Assembly: GCA_049700435.1 (NCBI GenBank)
Contig: JBNAVK010000001.1
Coordinates: forward strand, 27,220-91,219
DNA from: JAVZLH01 sp049700435
GTDB taxonomy: Archaea > Thermoproteota > Bathyarchaeia > Bathyarchaeales > Bathycorpusculaceae
Direction: 5' to 3'
Length of the DNA: 64,000 nt
The notes under the pieces were generated by a model, which was not told the DNA's origin, did not search any database, and saw only the letters and a program-made list of their open reading frames with translations. Positions 57,821 to 64,000 of the stretch are shown here, piece after piece (position 1 is the stretch's first letter; every line of letters begins with the position of its first letter). The translations under genes were made by a program, and so were the position numbers.

Positions 57821-57891
57821 GTTTATTGTTAAAATTTCCTTATTTTCTCTCATTCCAAAATTGCATTGAAAACCACGCTGACTTGGGAGGG

Positions 57892-57902
57892 AAATTATAA
57901 AA
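57892..57902 (+). promoter_or_regulatory. TATA box for the TatD-like gene
   Basis: The bases aaattataaaa predict a start near 57923, 20 bases before the ATG at 57943, with GTGATG in the leader. This supports 57943 over the GTG at 57913. Confidence 0.5.
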
Positions 57903-57942
57903 GCATGTAAGATTGTGTTTTATGTTCATAAGTGATGCGAAC

Positions 57943-58722
57943 ATGAAGTTCATCGACGCTCACATACACTTATCCGACGGGGAATACATGGATAAAATTG
58001 ACGATTTAATGGCAGAAGCAAAAAAATTTAACGTTGTTGCTTTGGTTTCGAACTCCATGAACTTTGAAACATGTATGGGCAGTTTAAAGCTCGCTGAGCG
58101 GTTCAAGGGAACGGTTTACGCCGCTTTGGGCATTCACCCATGGAACGTTAGAGTCTTAGAGGAAAGTGAACTTCAAAAAACCTTGAAGTTGATTTTGGAG
58201 CAGAAACAGAATAAATCTGTTATAGCCATAGGCGAAGTTGGTTTGGATTACAAGTACACAGATGTCTGGGATAAGCAGATTATGGTTTTCAACGAAATGT
58301 TAAGGTTAGCTGAGAAACTTGATTTGCCAGCCATAATACACTCGAGGGGCACTACGGCGCAAATCGTTGAAATGCTACCATCCTACAATGTTAAGAAGGT
58401 TTTGCTCCACTGGTTCAGCAACCCAATAAGCGCCTTGTCCAAAGTTGTGGAAAACGGCTATTACATCACCGAAGGCCCGCCCGTAGCCTACTCTAACGGC
58501 ATACGTGAAGTTGTTAGGAGAATACCGTTGGAAAACTTGTTAACGGAGACCGATGGGCCAGTGCGTTATTGGAAAAAGCCTTTTGACGGAAAAATGACAA
58601 CGCCAGCTTTTATTCCGACGGTTGTTAAAGCCATAGCTGAAGTCAAAAAAATGAGTGAAATTGACGTTTCAGAACGAATAAATAAAAATTTTGAGGAATT
58701 TTTTGGGGTAAAGTTAAATTAA
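57943..58722 (+). CDS. TatD-family metal-dependent hydrolase
   Basis: A 259-residue amidohydrolase-fold enzyme: KFIDAHIHLSDGEY (first two metal His), AALGIHPWNV, AIGEVGLDYKYTD (Glu), PAIIHSRG, VLLHWFSNP and LLTETDGPV (Asp). TatD proteins are DNases or deacylases; substrate unknown. Followed by rps17e after 63 bases. Confidence 0.88.
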   Translation: MKFIDAHIHLSDGEYMDKIDDLMAEAKKFNVVALVSNSMNFETCMGSLKLAERFKGTVYAALGIHPWNVRVLEESELQKTLKLILEQKQNKSVIAIGEVGLDYKYTDVWDKQIMVFNEMLRLAEKLDLPAIIHSRGTTAQIVEMLPSYNVKKVLLHWFSNPISALSKVVENGYYITEGPPVAYSNGIREVVRRIPLENLLTETDGPVRYWKKPFDGKMTTPAFIPTVVKAIAEVKKMSEIDVSERINKNFEEFFGVKLN

Positions 58723-58785
58723 CCTTTTTATTGAAGGTATGCATCATTGCATCTTTAACTAGATGAGGTTAGTGGGCGTGCGAGC

Positions 58786-59010
58786 TTGGGAAATGTGCGG
58801 ACAGAGCAAATCAAGCGAGTAGCTAAGGAGCTTATTAGGCGCTTTCCCGACAGATTTTCCAAAGATTTCGAAAACAATAAGCGTATGGTTGACAAGCTTG
58901 TGCAAGGCGCAACCCCGAAAGTTAGAAACCAAATAGCGGGATACATCACACATGTATTCGCCGGAGCGCAGGCAGCGTTTTCAGGCGAGGCAACGCAAGA
59001 AGGTGAGTAA
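58786..59010 (+). CDS. rps17e: 30S ribosomal protein S17e
   Basis: A 74-residue S17e: MGNVRTEQIKRVAKELIRRF, RFSKDFENNKRMVDKL and VRNQIAGYITHVFA. The TTG start gives the family's usual MGNVRT opening; no strong ribosome site lies close upstream. Confidence 0.94.
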   Translation: MGNVRTEQIKRVAKELIRRFPDRFSKDFENNKRMVDKLVQGATPKVRNQIAGYITHVFAGAQAAFSGEATQEGE

Positions 59011-59055
59011 CTTTATTAAACCATTTAATATTTTGTTAAGAGCATTAGAGAGGCT

Positions 59056-59442
59056 ATGGCAATGATGGACAACTATAGAAGAGGTTGGGCGCTCAGATAT
59101 TTGCGTGAGGCAAAGTCGGAGCTTGAAGCTGCAAGAAGAATGCCCTACATGGCTCCAAGCCTAGTTATAGAAGCCATTAGAAAAGCACGAAACGCCATCT
59201 ACTACAGCCTCGGAGAACCAGCCTTCATAGAAATCGCCATAAGAGAAGCCTACGAAAAAGCGCGGGGACAAGCCATAACAGACCCTATTTTAAGGTTTTT
59301 ATTGGAAATCGAGGAAATGGTGCAGCAACTAGCGCAGTTGGAAGAAATAGATGGAGAAAAAATGATGAAGCAAGCTGATAATTTGGTGCAAATAGCCTCA
59401 GATATAGTCGAAACATTGACTGGGGAAAAAACAGAAAGTTAA
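59056..59442 (+). CDS. Unrecognised small helical protein
   Basis: A 128-residue, probably all-helical protein: RRGWALRYLREAKSELEAAR, VIEAIRKARNAIYYSLGEP and LRFLLEIEEMVQQLAQLE. The first half resembles HEPN-type helical bundles but lacks the RX4-6H catalytic motif, so a HEPN toxin is not supported. It lies 45 bases after rps17e and may share its transcript. Confidence 0.6.
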   Translation: MAMMDNYRRGWALRYLREAKSELEAARRMPYMAPSLVIEAIRKARNAIYYSLGEPAFIEIAIREAYEKARGQAITDPILRFLLEIEEMVQQLAQLEEIDGEKMMKQADNLVQIASDIVETLTGEKTES

Positions 59443-59455
59443 AGAGAGAGAAAAT

Positions 59456-60628
59456 TTACAGTTTTTGGAGAGCTTCGTCTATTCGCTCTAAAGCCTTCTT
59501 GATGTTTTCAACAGAGTTTGCAAAGGATATGCGCAGATAGCCCTCGCCATATTGCCCAAAAGATGTCCCTGGCAGGACGGCTACGCCCGCCTCATTAAGC
59601 AGGTAGTCTCCTAGTTTGCGGCAGTCCATCCCTGTTCCAGTTATGTTGGGGAAAACGTAGAAGGCTCCATGCGGTTTCTTGCATGTTATGCCCTTAATCT
59701 TGTTTAAGCCGTCAACTATGACCTCTCGCCTCTTTCTGAATTCTGCGACCATTTTGTCCACTTCTTTCTGCGGTCCCTTCAGAGCTTCTACGCCAGCCAT
59801 CTGTGTGAAGGTGCATGTGCATGAGTTGGAATTTACCATGAGTTGAGCCATTTTTTGGGCTAGGTCTTTGCGCATCACGCCGTAGCCAAGTCTCCAACCA
59901 GTCATGGCGTAGGTTTTTGAAAAACCGTCTAAAATTATGGTCTTGTCTTTCATTCCTGGAAGCGACGATATGCTTTCGTGTTCGCCTTCATAGATTATTC
60001 TGCTGTAAACTTCGTCTGAAAGCACGAAGACATCGTCTCTTTTCGCGATGCAGTCTGCAACAACTTTTATGTCTTCTTTGGTTAAAACGCCTCCAGTGGG
60101 GTTTTCAGGAGAGTTCAAAATAATCAGTTTAGTTTTCTTTGTTATTTTTTTCTTGACGTATTCTGGGTCCATTCTGAAGTCGTCTTCTTCTTTAAGCGGT
60201 ATAGGAACTGGTTTGGCGTCGACAAAGTTTATTAGGGATTCATATATTGGGAAGCCAGGGTTCGGATACATAACTTCGTCGCCGGGGTTTACCAATGCGA
60301 GTATGGCGAAAAACATTATTGGTTTTGCGCCCGGGGTAACCACAACCTCTTCGGGGTCAACATCTATCTTTCTGGTCTTTGAAATGTATTCTGCGATTGC
60401 TTCTCTGAGCTCTGGAATCCCCGCGGCTGGGACGTAGTGGGTGTACCCGGCGTAGAGGGCTTTTACAGCTGCGTCTTTGATGTTTTTAGGCGTGTCAAAA
60501 TCTGGTTCGCCGATTTCCAAGTGTATAATATTTTTCCCTTGTTTTTCAAGCGCCTTGGCTTTTGCAAGGACTTCAAAGGCTGTTTCTGTTCCAAGGACAC
60601 GCATTCTTTTTGCGAAGATGTCGCCCAA
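59456..60628 (-). CDS. Class I PLP aminotransferase (aspartate aminotransferase type)
   Basis: About 390 residues: IHLEIGEPDFDTP, YAGYTHYVPAAGIPELREAI, VTPGAKPIMFFAILAL, NSPENPTGGVL, VLSDEVYSRIIYEG and DGFSKTYAMTGWRLGYG with the PLP lysine. The substrate may be aspartate, serine or alanine. Next to the hydroxypyruvate/glyoxylate reductase gene, a role in serine or glycine transamination is plausible. TTG 60628 (MGDIFAKRM) follows AGGTGG by five bases; GTG 60637 is the longer option. Confidence 0.92.
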   Translation of the reverse strand: MGDIFAKRMRVLGTETAFEVLAKAKALEKQGKNIIHLEIGEPDFDTPKNIKDAAVKALYAGYTHYVPAAGIPELREAIAEYISKTRKIDVDPEEVVVTPGAKPIMFFAILALVNPGDEVMYPNPGFPIYESLINFVDAKPVPIPLKEEDDFRMDPEYVKKKITKKTKLIILNSPENPTGGVLTKEDIKVVADCIAKRDDVFVLSDEVYSRIIYEGEHESISSLPGMKDKTIILDGFSKTYAMTGWRLGYGVMRKDLAQKMAQLMVNSNSCTCTFTQMAGVEALKGPQKEVDKMVAEFRKRREVIVDGLNKIKGITCKKPHGAFYVFPNITGTGMDCRKLGDYLLNEAGVAVLPGTSFGQYGEGYLRISFANSVENIKKALERIDEALQKL

Positions 60629-60707
60629 TGAGACCACCTATCGGAAAGTTCAATTATAGACAACTTTTGGCATATTTAACTGTTATAGCAAATTTAGTGT
60701 AAAATTT

Positions 60708-61709
60708 TTATGGGCGTGGTAATGGTCGAACTTTCATTACTTCTGGATTTACAAGGTTCGGCGGCTTTCGCCCTTCAAAGAACGCGACAAGGTTTTCTGC
60801 AACCATTTCAGCCATCCTTGACCTTGTTTCGTAACTTGCACTGGAGATGTGCGGTGCGACAACAACATTGTCAAGCTTCAGAAGGGGGTTATCAACTGGT
60901 GTTGGCTCCTGCTCGAAAACGTCTAGCCCAGCGCCAGCTATCCGTCCTTCCTTTAAAGCTTCGTAAAGGGCTTTTTCGTCAACAACTGGACCCCGCGCGT
61001 TGTTTATGAGGTAGGCTGTTTTCTTCATTAGCTTGAGCTTTTCCGCGTTTATCAAGTGATGCGTTTCCTTCATTAATGGAACATGAATGCTGACGAAGTC
61101 TGCTTCCCTTAGAAGCGTGTCCAAGTCAACACGTTTGGCGCCTAGCTCCTTCTCCATTTCGGGTCTTGGGATAACATCGTAATACAAGATTTTCATGTTG
61201 AAACCACTTGCCCTCTTCGCCACTGCATAGCCAATCCTCCCAGCGCCAACTATGCCAATTGTTGCGCCGTGGACATCTCTGCCAAGCAACATGCTTGGAT
61301 GCCAACCGACCTTCCATTGACCAGTGCGCACGTATTTATCCGCTTCAACTACACGCCTTGCGACAGCCATCAGTAAAGCCCATGCGAAGTCGGCTGTTGT
61401 GTCTGTTAAAACTTCTGGGGTGTTTGTCACGTAAACGCCTCTTTTGGTTGCCTCTTGCACATCAATGTTATCGAAGCCCACAGCCATCTGCGCAACAATC
61501 TTCAAGTTCGGCGCAGCGTCGAAAACCTCAGCGTCGATTTTGTCAGATAGAAGCGTTGCAAGAGCGTCAACGTTCCTAGCCTTCTCAATTATGACCTTCT
61601 TTGGTGGCGGCGCATACTCTTTCCAAACTTCAGCGTCAAAATGTTCCTTTATTATTTTTAAGCCTCTTTCTGGAAGCTCCCGCGTGACATAGACTTTCGG
61701 TTTTGCCAT
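60708..61709 (-). CDS. gyaR: Glyoxylate/hydroxypyruvate reductase (D-2-hydroxyacid dehydrogenase)
   Basis: A 333-residue D-2-hydroxyacid dehydrogenase: KPKVYVTRELPERGLKIIKE, AQMAVGFDNIDVQEATKRGV, IGIVGAGRIGYAVAKRA (NAD(P) site), NNARGPVVDEKAL, GLDVFEQEP and APHISSAS (catalytic His). The frame is open for another 66 residues upstream, but ATG 61709 has GGAGGAG before it and matches the family start. Glycerate kinase is divergent from it, suggesting hydroxypyruvate to glycerate conversion. Confidence 0.92.
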   Translation of the reverse strand: MAKPKVYVTRELPERGLKIIKEHFDAEVWKEYAPPPKKVIIEKARNVDALATLLSDKIDAEVFDAAPNLKIVAQMAVGFDNIDVQEATKRGVYVTNTPEVLTDTTADFAWALLMAVARRVVEADKYVRTGQWKVGWHPSMLLGRDVHGATIGIVGAGRIGYAVAKRASGFNMKILYYDVIPRPEMEKELGAKRVDLDTLLREADFVSIHVPLMKETHHLINAEKLKLMKKTAYLINNARGPVVDEKALYEALKEGRIAGAGLDVFEQEPTPVDNPLLKLDNVVVAPHISSASYETRSRMAEMVAENLVAFFEGRKPPNLVNPEVMKVRPLPRP

Positions 61710-61788
61710 ACGACTCCTCCGACAACGTATTGCGAAATTCTTTATTAGCATTAACTTATTACAGTTACGCATCAGTTTGGGTATCCCA

Positions 61789-63165
61789 ATGATAACCATA
61801 AAGAACAAAGAAAAGCTCGTAGAAAATGGTGAAACTAGCCTTAACCGAAAAGCTAGAGCCATAGCCCTAAAAAGTTTTGAAAACGCCTTAAAGACGGCTG
61901 ACCCCAAACAGATAATAAAATCAAGAGTTCTGCTTAAAAACTCGAAACTTCATGTTAACGGGCATGAGTTTGATTTAAAAAAGTTCAAGAACATTTACGT
62001 TATAGGTGGCGGAAAAGCCAGCGGCGCAATGGCCGAAGCCTTGGAAAACGTTTTGGCAAGACATATAACGGCTGGAATCGTCAACGTCCCCCATGGCAGC
62101 AAACACAAAACCGAAATCATAGAAATTCACGGCGCAAGCCATCCAGTTCCAGACGAGGCAGGAGTGGAAGGAACACGGCGTATGCTTGAAATAGCTGAAA
62201 AAGCAGAGGAAAACGACCTAATCATATGTCTAATTTCAGGCGGAGGCTCAAGCCTTATGCCCTTGCCCCGAGGCGAAATCTCATTAAACGATAAAAGGGA
62301 AATCACAAATGCCTTACTCAAGTGTGGAGCGACAATAAAGGAGATAAACACTGTTAGAAAGCACATTTCAGGTTTTAAGGGCGGCTGGCTTGCAAAAAAG
62401 GCTTACCCAGCAACAATACTAAACCTAATCCTCTCAGATGTTGTGGGCGACCCGCTGGATTTCATCGCTTCTGGACCAACAGTTCCAGACTCGACAACAT
62501 TCAGCGACGCCATAAAAATTCTGAAGAATTATGGCTTATGGGACAAAGCTCCAGAATCCATCAAAAAGGTTCTGCTGGACGGCGAAAAGGGGGAAATCCC
62601 AGAAACTCCGAAGGCCTCAGATGAAGCTTTCAAAAAAGTCTTCAATGTAGTTGTTGGAAATAACAGGTCTGCAAGCTTAGCAGCGTGCCAAAAACTGAAA
62701 AGGGATGGATTAAACACGCTTCTGCTGACAACGACTATGGAGGGAGAAGCCAGACACATTGGAACATTGCTTGCCGCAATAGCCCATGAAACTTTCGTAT
62801 ACGGAAATCCCGTTCAAAAGCCAGCTGGGATAGTGGCGGGCGGGGAAACAACAGTAACCGTTACTGGAAAAGGAGTTGGCGGAAGAAACCAAGAACTGGC
62901 GTTGGCAGCCGCTCTAAAACTTGATGGAATGGACGGCGTTGTTGTCGCTTCGTTGAGCACCGACGGCATTGATGGGCCGACAGACGCTGCTGGAGCGATA
63001 GTTGACGGAAAAACTTTGGCTAGGGCGGTCAAAGCGGGATTAACTCCAGAAGAGTTTTTGGCTGAAAACAACTCCTACAAGTTCTTCGAGGAATTAGGCG
63101 ACCTCATTTTTACTGGACCAACGGGAACAAACGTCAACGACATCACAGTAATAGTTGTTGTATGA
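61789..63165 (+). CDS. gck: Glycerate 2-kinase (MOFRL family)
   Basis: A 458-residue GckA-type glycerate kinase: IYVIGGGKASGAMAEALENV, NVPHGSKHKTEIIEIHGASH, CLISGGGSSLMPLPRGEIS, LSDVVGDPLDFIASGPTVPD and, in the C-terminal MOFRL domain, GGETTVTVTGKGVGGRNQEL and TDGIDGPTDAAGAIVDG. It makes 2-phosphoglycerate from D-glycerate. ATG 61789 is used; an in-frame TTG lies at 61777. With the reductase it links serine or hydroxypyruvate to glycolysis. Confidence 0.93.
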   Translation: MITIKNKEKLVENGETSLNRKARAIALKSFENALKTADPKQIIKSRVLLKNSKLHVNGHEFDLKKFKNIYVIGGGKASGAMAEALENVLARHITAGIVNVPHGSKHKTEIIEIHGASHPVPDEAGVEGTRRMLEIAEKAEENDLIICLISGGGSSLMPLPRGEISLNDKREITNALLKCGATIKEINTVRKHISGFKGGWLAKKAYPATILNLILSDVVGDPLDFIASGPTVPDSTTFSDAIKILKNYGLWDKAPESIKKVLLDGEKGEIPETPKASDEAFKKVFNVVVGNNRSASLAACQKLKRDGLNTLLLTTTMEGEARHIGTLLAAIAHETFVYGNPVQKPAGIVAGGETTVTVTGKGVGGRNQELALAAALKLDGMDGVVVASLSTDGIDGPTDAAGAIVDGKTLARAVKAGLTPEEFLAENNSYKFFEELGDLIFTGPTGTNVNDITVIVVV

Positions 63166-63187
63166 CAGACTGATGGTGAAAAGGGCG

Positions 63188-63472
63188 ATGAGTGTAACGG
63201 TGAAGTTCATTGGAGCTTTACGAGGTATCTCGGGCAAAGAGAGGCTTATCATAAAAGTCGAGAAAGAAATGTCGCTAAGTGAATTAGTGAAAGAGATTAT
63301 TGAGAAAGAGCCTAAACTAAAACGCGCCCTAATCGACCCAGAACTTGAAGACCCAAGGCCAAATGCGCTAATACTTGTTAATGGAAAGGAAATCAGCGTT
63401 TTAAAAGGTTTAGAAACCGTTGTTAGAGACGGGGATGAAGTGGTTTTTGTTCCAGTAATCCATGGAGGATAA
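63188..63472 (+). CDS. Ubiquitin-like small modifier (MoaD/ThiS/SAMP)
   Basis: A 94-residue beta-grasp protein: VTVKFIGALRGISGKERLII, NALILVNGKEISVLKG, VVRDGDEVVFVPVIHGG. The diglycine end is what E1-like enzymes adenylate. It may carry sulfur for molybdopterin or tRNA thiolation, or modify proteins as SAMPs do. ATG 63188 has GGTGA eight bases upstream; ATG 63173 is an alternative. Cotranscribed with cofE. Confidence 0.82.
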   Translation: MSVTVKFIGALRGISGKERLIIKVEKEMSLSELVKEIIEKEPKLKRALIDPELEDPRPNALILVNGKEISVLKGLETVVRDGDEVVFVPVIHGG

Positions 63473-63478
63473 ACAGCC

Positions 63479-64000
63479 ATGAAGCTATATGCCATTAAAA
63501 CAAGACTTGTGAAAGTTGGCGATAACCTTGTCGACATCATTCTTGAAGCGTTAAAGGAACAAAACATTCCGCTCGAAAACAATGACATCTTGGTCTTGAC
63601 ATCAAAAATCGTGGCTTATGCAGAAGGAAGCCTCGTTAAACTAAGCGAGGTTAAGCCTTCAGAAAAGGCGAAGGAACTTGCCGAAAAGTTTTCGCTTCAA
63701 CAAGAACTTGCAGAGCTAATATTGCAGGAAGCGGAAAAAATCTACGGAGGAGTTGAAAAGGCTGTTTTAACCCTCAAAAACGGAGTTTTAACAGCCAACG
63801 CTGGAATAGACAACAAAAACGCCCCTATCGGTTATGTTTCTCTGTGGCCTAAAAACGCTAGAGAAGTCGCTAAAAGTATTAGGGAAGAAATCAAGCGCAA
63901 AACAGACAAAATTGTTGCGGTTTTAATAATTGACAGCGGTTTAGCTCCGCTCAGAAAGGGAACTGTTGGCGTAGCTTTGGCTGTTGCAGGATTCAAGCCA
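63479..64000 (+). CDS. cofE: Coenzyme F420-0:L-glutamate ligase CofE (cut by the right edge)
   Basis: Adds glutamates to F420-0 using GTP. The first 174 residues show VKVGDNLVDIILEALKEQNI, ENNDILVLTSKIVAYAEGSL, AGIDNKNAPIGYVSLWP and, at the edge, GTVGVALAVAGFKP. The ATG at 63479 follows GGAGG by ten bases and overlaps no other gene. The C-terminus lies beyond the window. Its presence means the organism makes F420, which fits the luciferase-like oxidoreductase at 23782. Confidence 0.93.
   Translation, partial: MKLYAIKTRLVKVGDNLVDIILEALKEQNIPLENNDILVLTSKIVAYAEGSLVKLSEVKPSEKAKELAEKFSLQQELAELILQEAEKIYGGVEKAVLTLKNGVLTANAGIDNKNAPIGYVSLWPKNAREVAKSIREEIKRKTDKIVAVLIIDSGLAPLRKGTVGVALAVAGFKP

Noticed and set aside
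59056..59442. HEPN toxin of a toxin-antitoxin pair
   Set aside because: The RX4-6H catalytic motif is absent and no nucleotidyltransferase partner is adjacent.
61710..61907. 66-residue N-terminal extension of the glyoxylate reductase
   Set aside because: It overlaps the glycerate kinase on the other strand; ATG 61709 has GGAGGAG and matches the family start.
1..64000. CRISPR array, insertion sequence, prophage or integrase-type element
   Set aside because: No regular repeat-spacer series, transposase, integrase or phage gene was seen on either strand, and the gene content is housekeeping throughout.

Overview
The window reads as a chromosomal segment of a TACK-type archaeon, most like a Bathyarchaeia-related lineage (an inference; no marker tree was possible). 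The evidence is an archaeal/eukaryote-like information apparatus: TFE-beta, TFS, RpoK, RpoL, an Elf1-like factor, S17e, S19e, S25e, S26e, L18a/LX, L31e, L39e, aIF6, prefoldin, FtsY, SecE, proteasome beta, thermosome, exosome Csl4, RNase P Rpp21 and an HMf-type histone. Added to it are F420 biosynthesis (CofE), a tetraether-synthase-like radical SAM protein, ferredoxin-dependent 2-oxoacid oxidoreductase and ADP-forming acyl-CoA synthetase subunits. Genes are dense, often overlap by 4-14 nt, frequently start with TTG or GTG behind good Shine-Dalgarno motifs, and have TATA-like boxes in most divergent gaps. No intergenic gap exceeds about 200 bases. No insertion sequence, prophage or CRISPR array was seen.

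Layout. 1-8.5 kb: kae1 (cut by the left edge), TFE-beta, rlmE, a DUF4152-like protein, a SpoIIM-like membrane protein, nadC, a glycosyltransferase, AMMECR1, a proteasome beta subunit lacking the catalytic threonine, ogt, nadM and an Elf1-like multi-zinc-ribbon protein. 8.5-18.2 kb: secE and dtdA, an unusual carbamoyltransferase, a DUF3795 protein, the conserved operon rps19e-PDCD5-rpl39e-rpl31e-eif6-rpl18a-pfdA-ftsY, a KaiC-like ATPase, YhbY, rnp4 and tRNA-Gly(CCC). 18.2-30.5 kb: an acyl-CoA block with two ADP-forming acyl-CoA synthetase alpha subunits, a MaoC hydratase, 4-hydroxybutyryl-CoA dehydratase, 3-hydroxyacyl-CoA dehydrogenase, enoyl-CoA hydratase, a luciferase-like oxidoreductase, a fused CoA-transferase and an acyl-CoA dehydrogenase. 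30.5-41.7 kb: TFS, DUF99, an RNase III-like protein, rpoL, csl4, a CDP-alcohol phosphatidyltransferase, S26e, three CBS proteins, pyrC, a Mut7-C protein, rpoK and the thermosome. 41.7-54.3 kb: korABC, a second acyl-CoA dehydrogenase, an unrecognised membrane-anchored exoprotein, an ACT-domain regulator, a ParB-like putative serine kinase, trpB2, an NAD-kinase-like protein, a DegT aminotransferase, a cDPG-synthetase-like GTPase and a cyclophilin-like protein. 54.3-64 kb: S25e, the Tes-like protein, a TrmB regulator, histone, TatD, S17e, an aminotransferase, hydroxypyruvate/glyoxylate reductase, glycerate 2-kinase, a SAMP/MoaD-like protein and cofE (cut by the right edge).

How the genes may work together. 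The 18-30 kb block can carry 4-hydroxybutyryl-CoA to crotonyl-CoA, 3-hydroxybutyryl-CoA and acetoacetyl-CoA, and interconvert butyryl-CoA and crotonyl-CoA, with CoA-transferase and ADP-forming synthetase subunits activating or releasing acids. No thiolase is in the window. Two serine-related modules stand out: a ParB-like serine kinase next to trpB2, whose family uses O-phosphoserine, and an aminotransferase/hydroxypyruvate reductase/glycerate kinase set near 60-63 kb.

Most interesting observations: rpoK has no ATG, GTG or TTG start and lies in frame directly behind the thermosome stop; the putative serine kinase-TrpB2 pair; the threonine-less proteasome beta subunit; a carbamoyltransferase with both ornithine-binding motifs replaced; and the Elf1-like protein with extra zinc ribbons.
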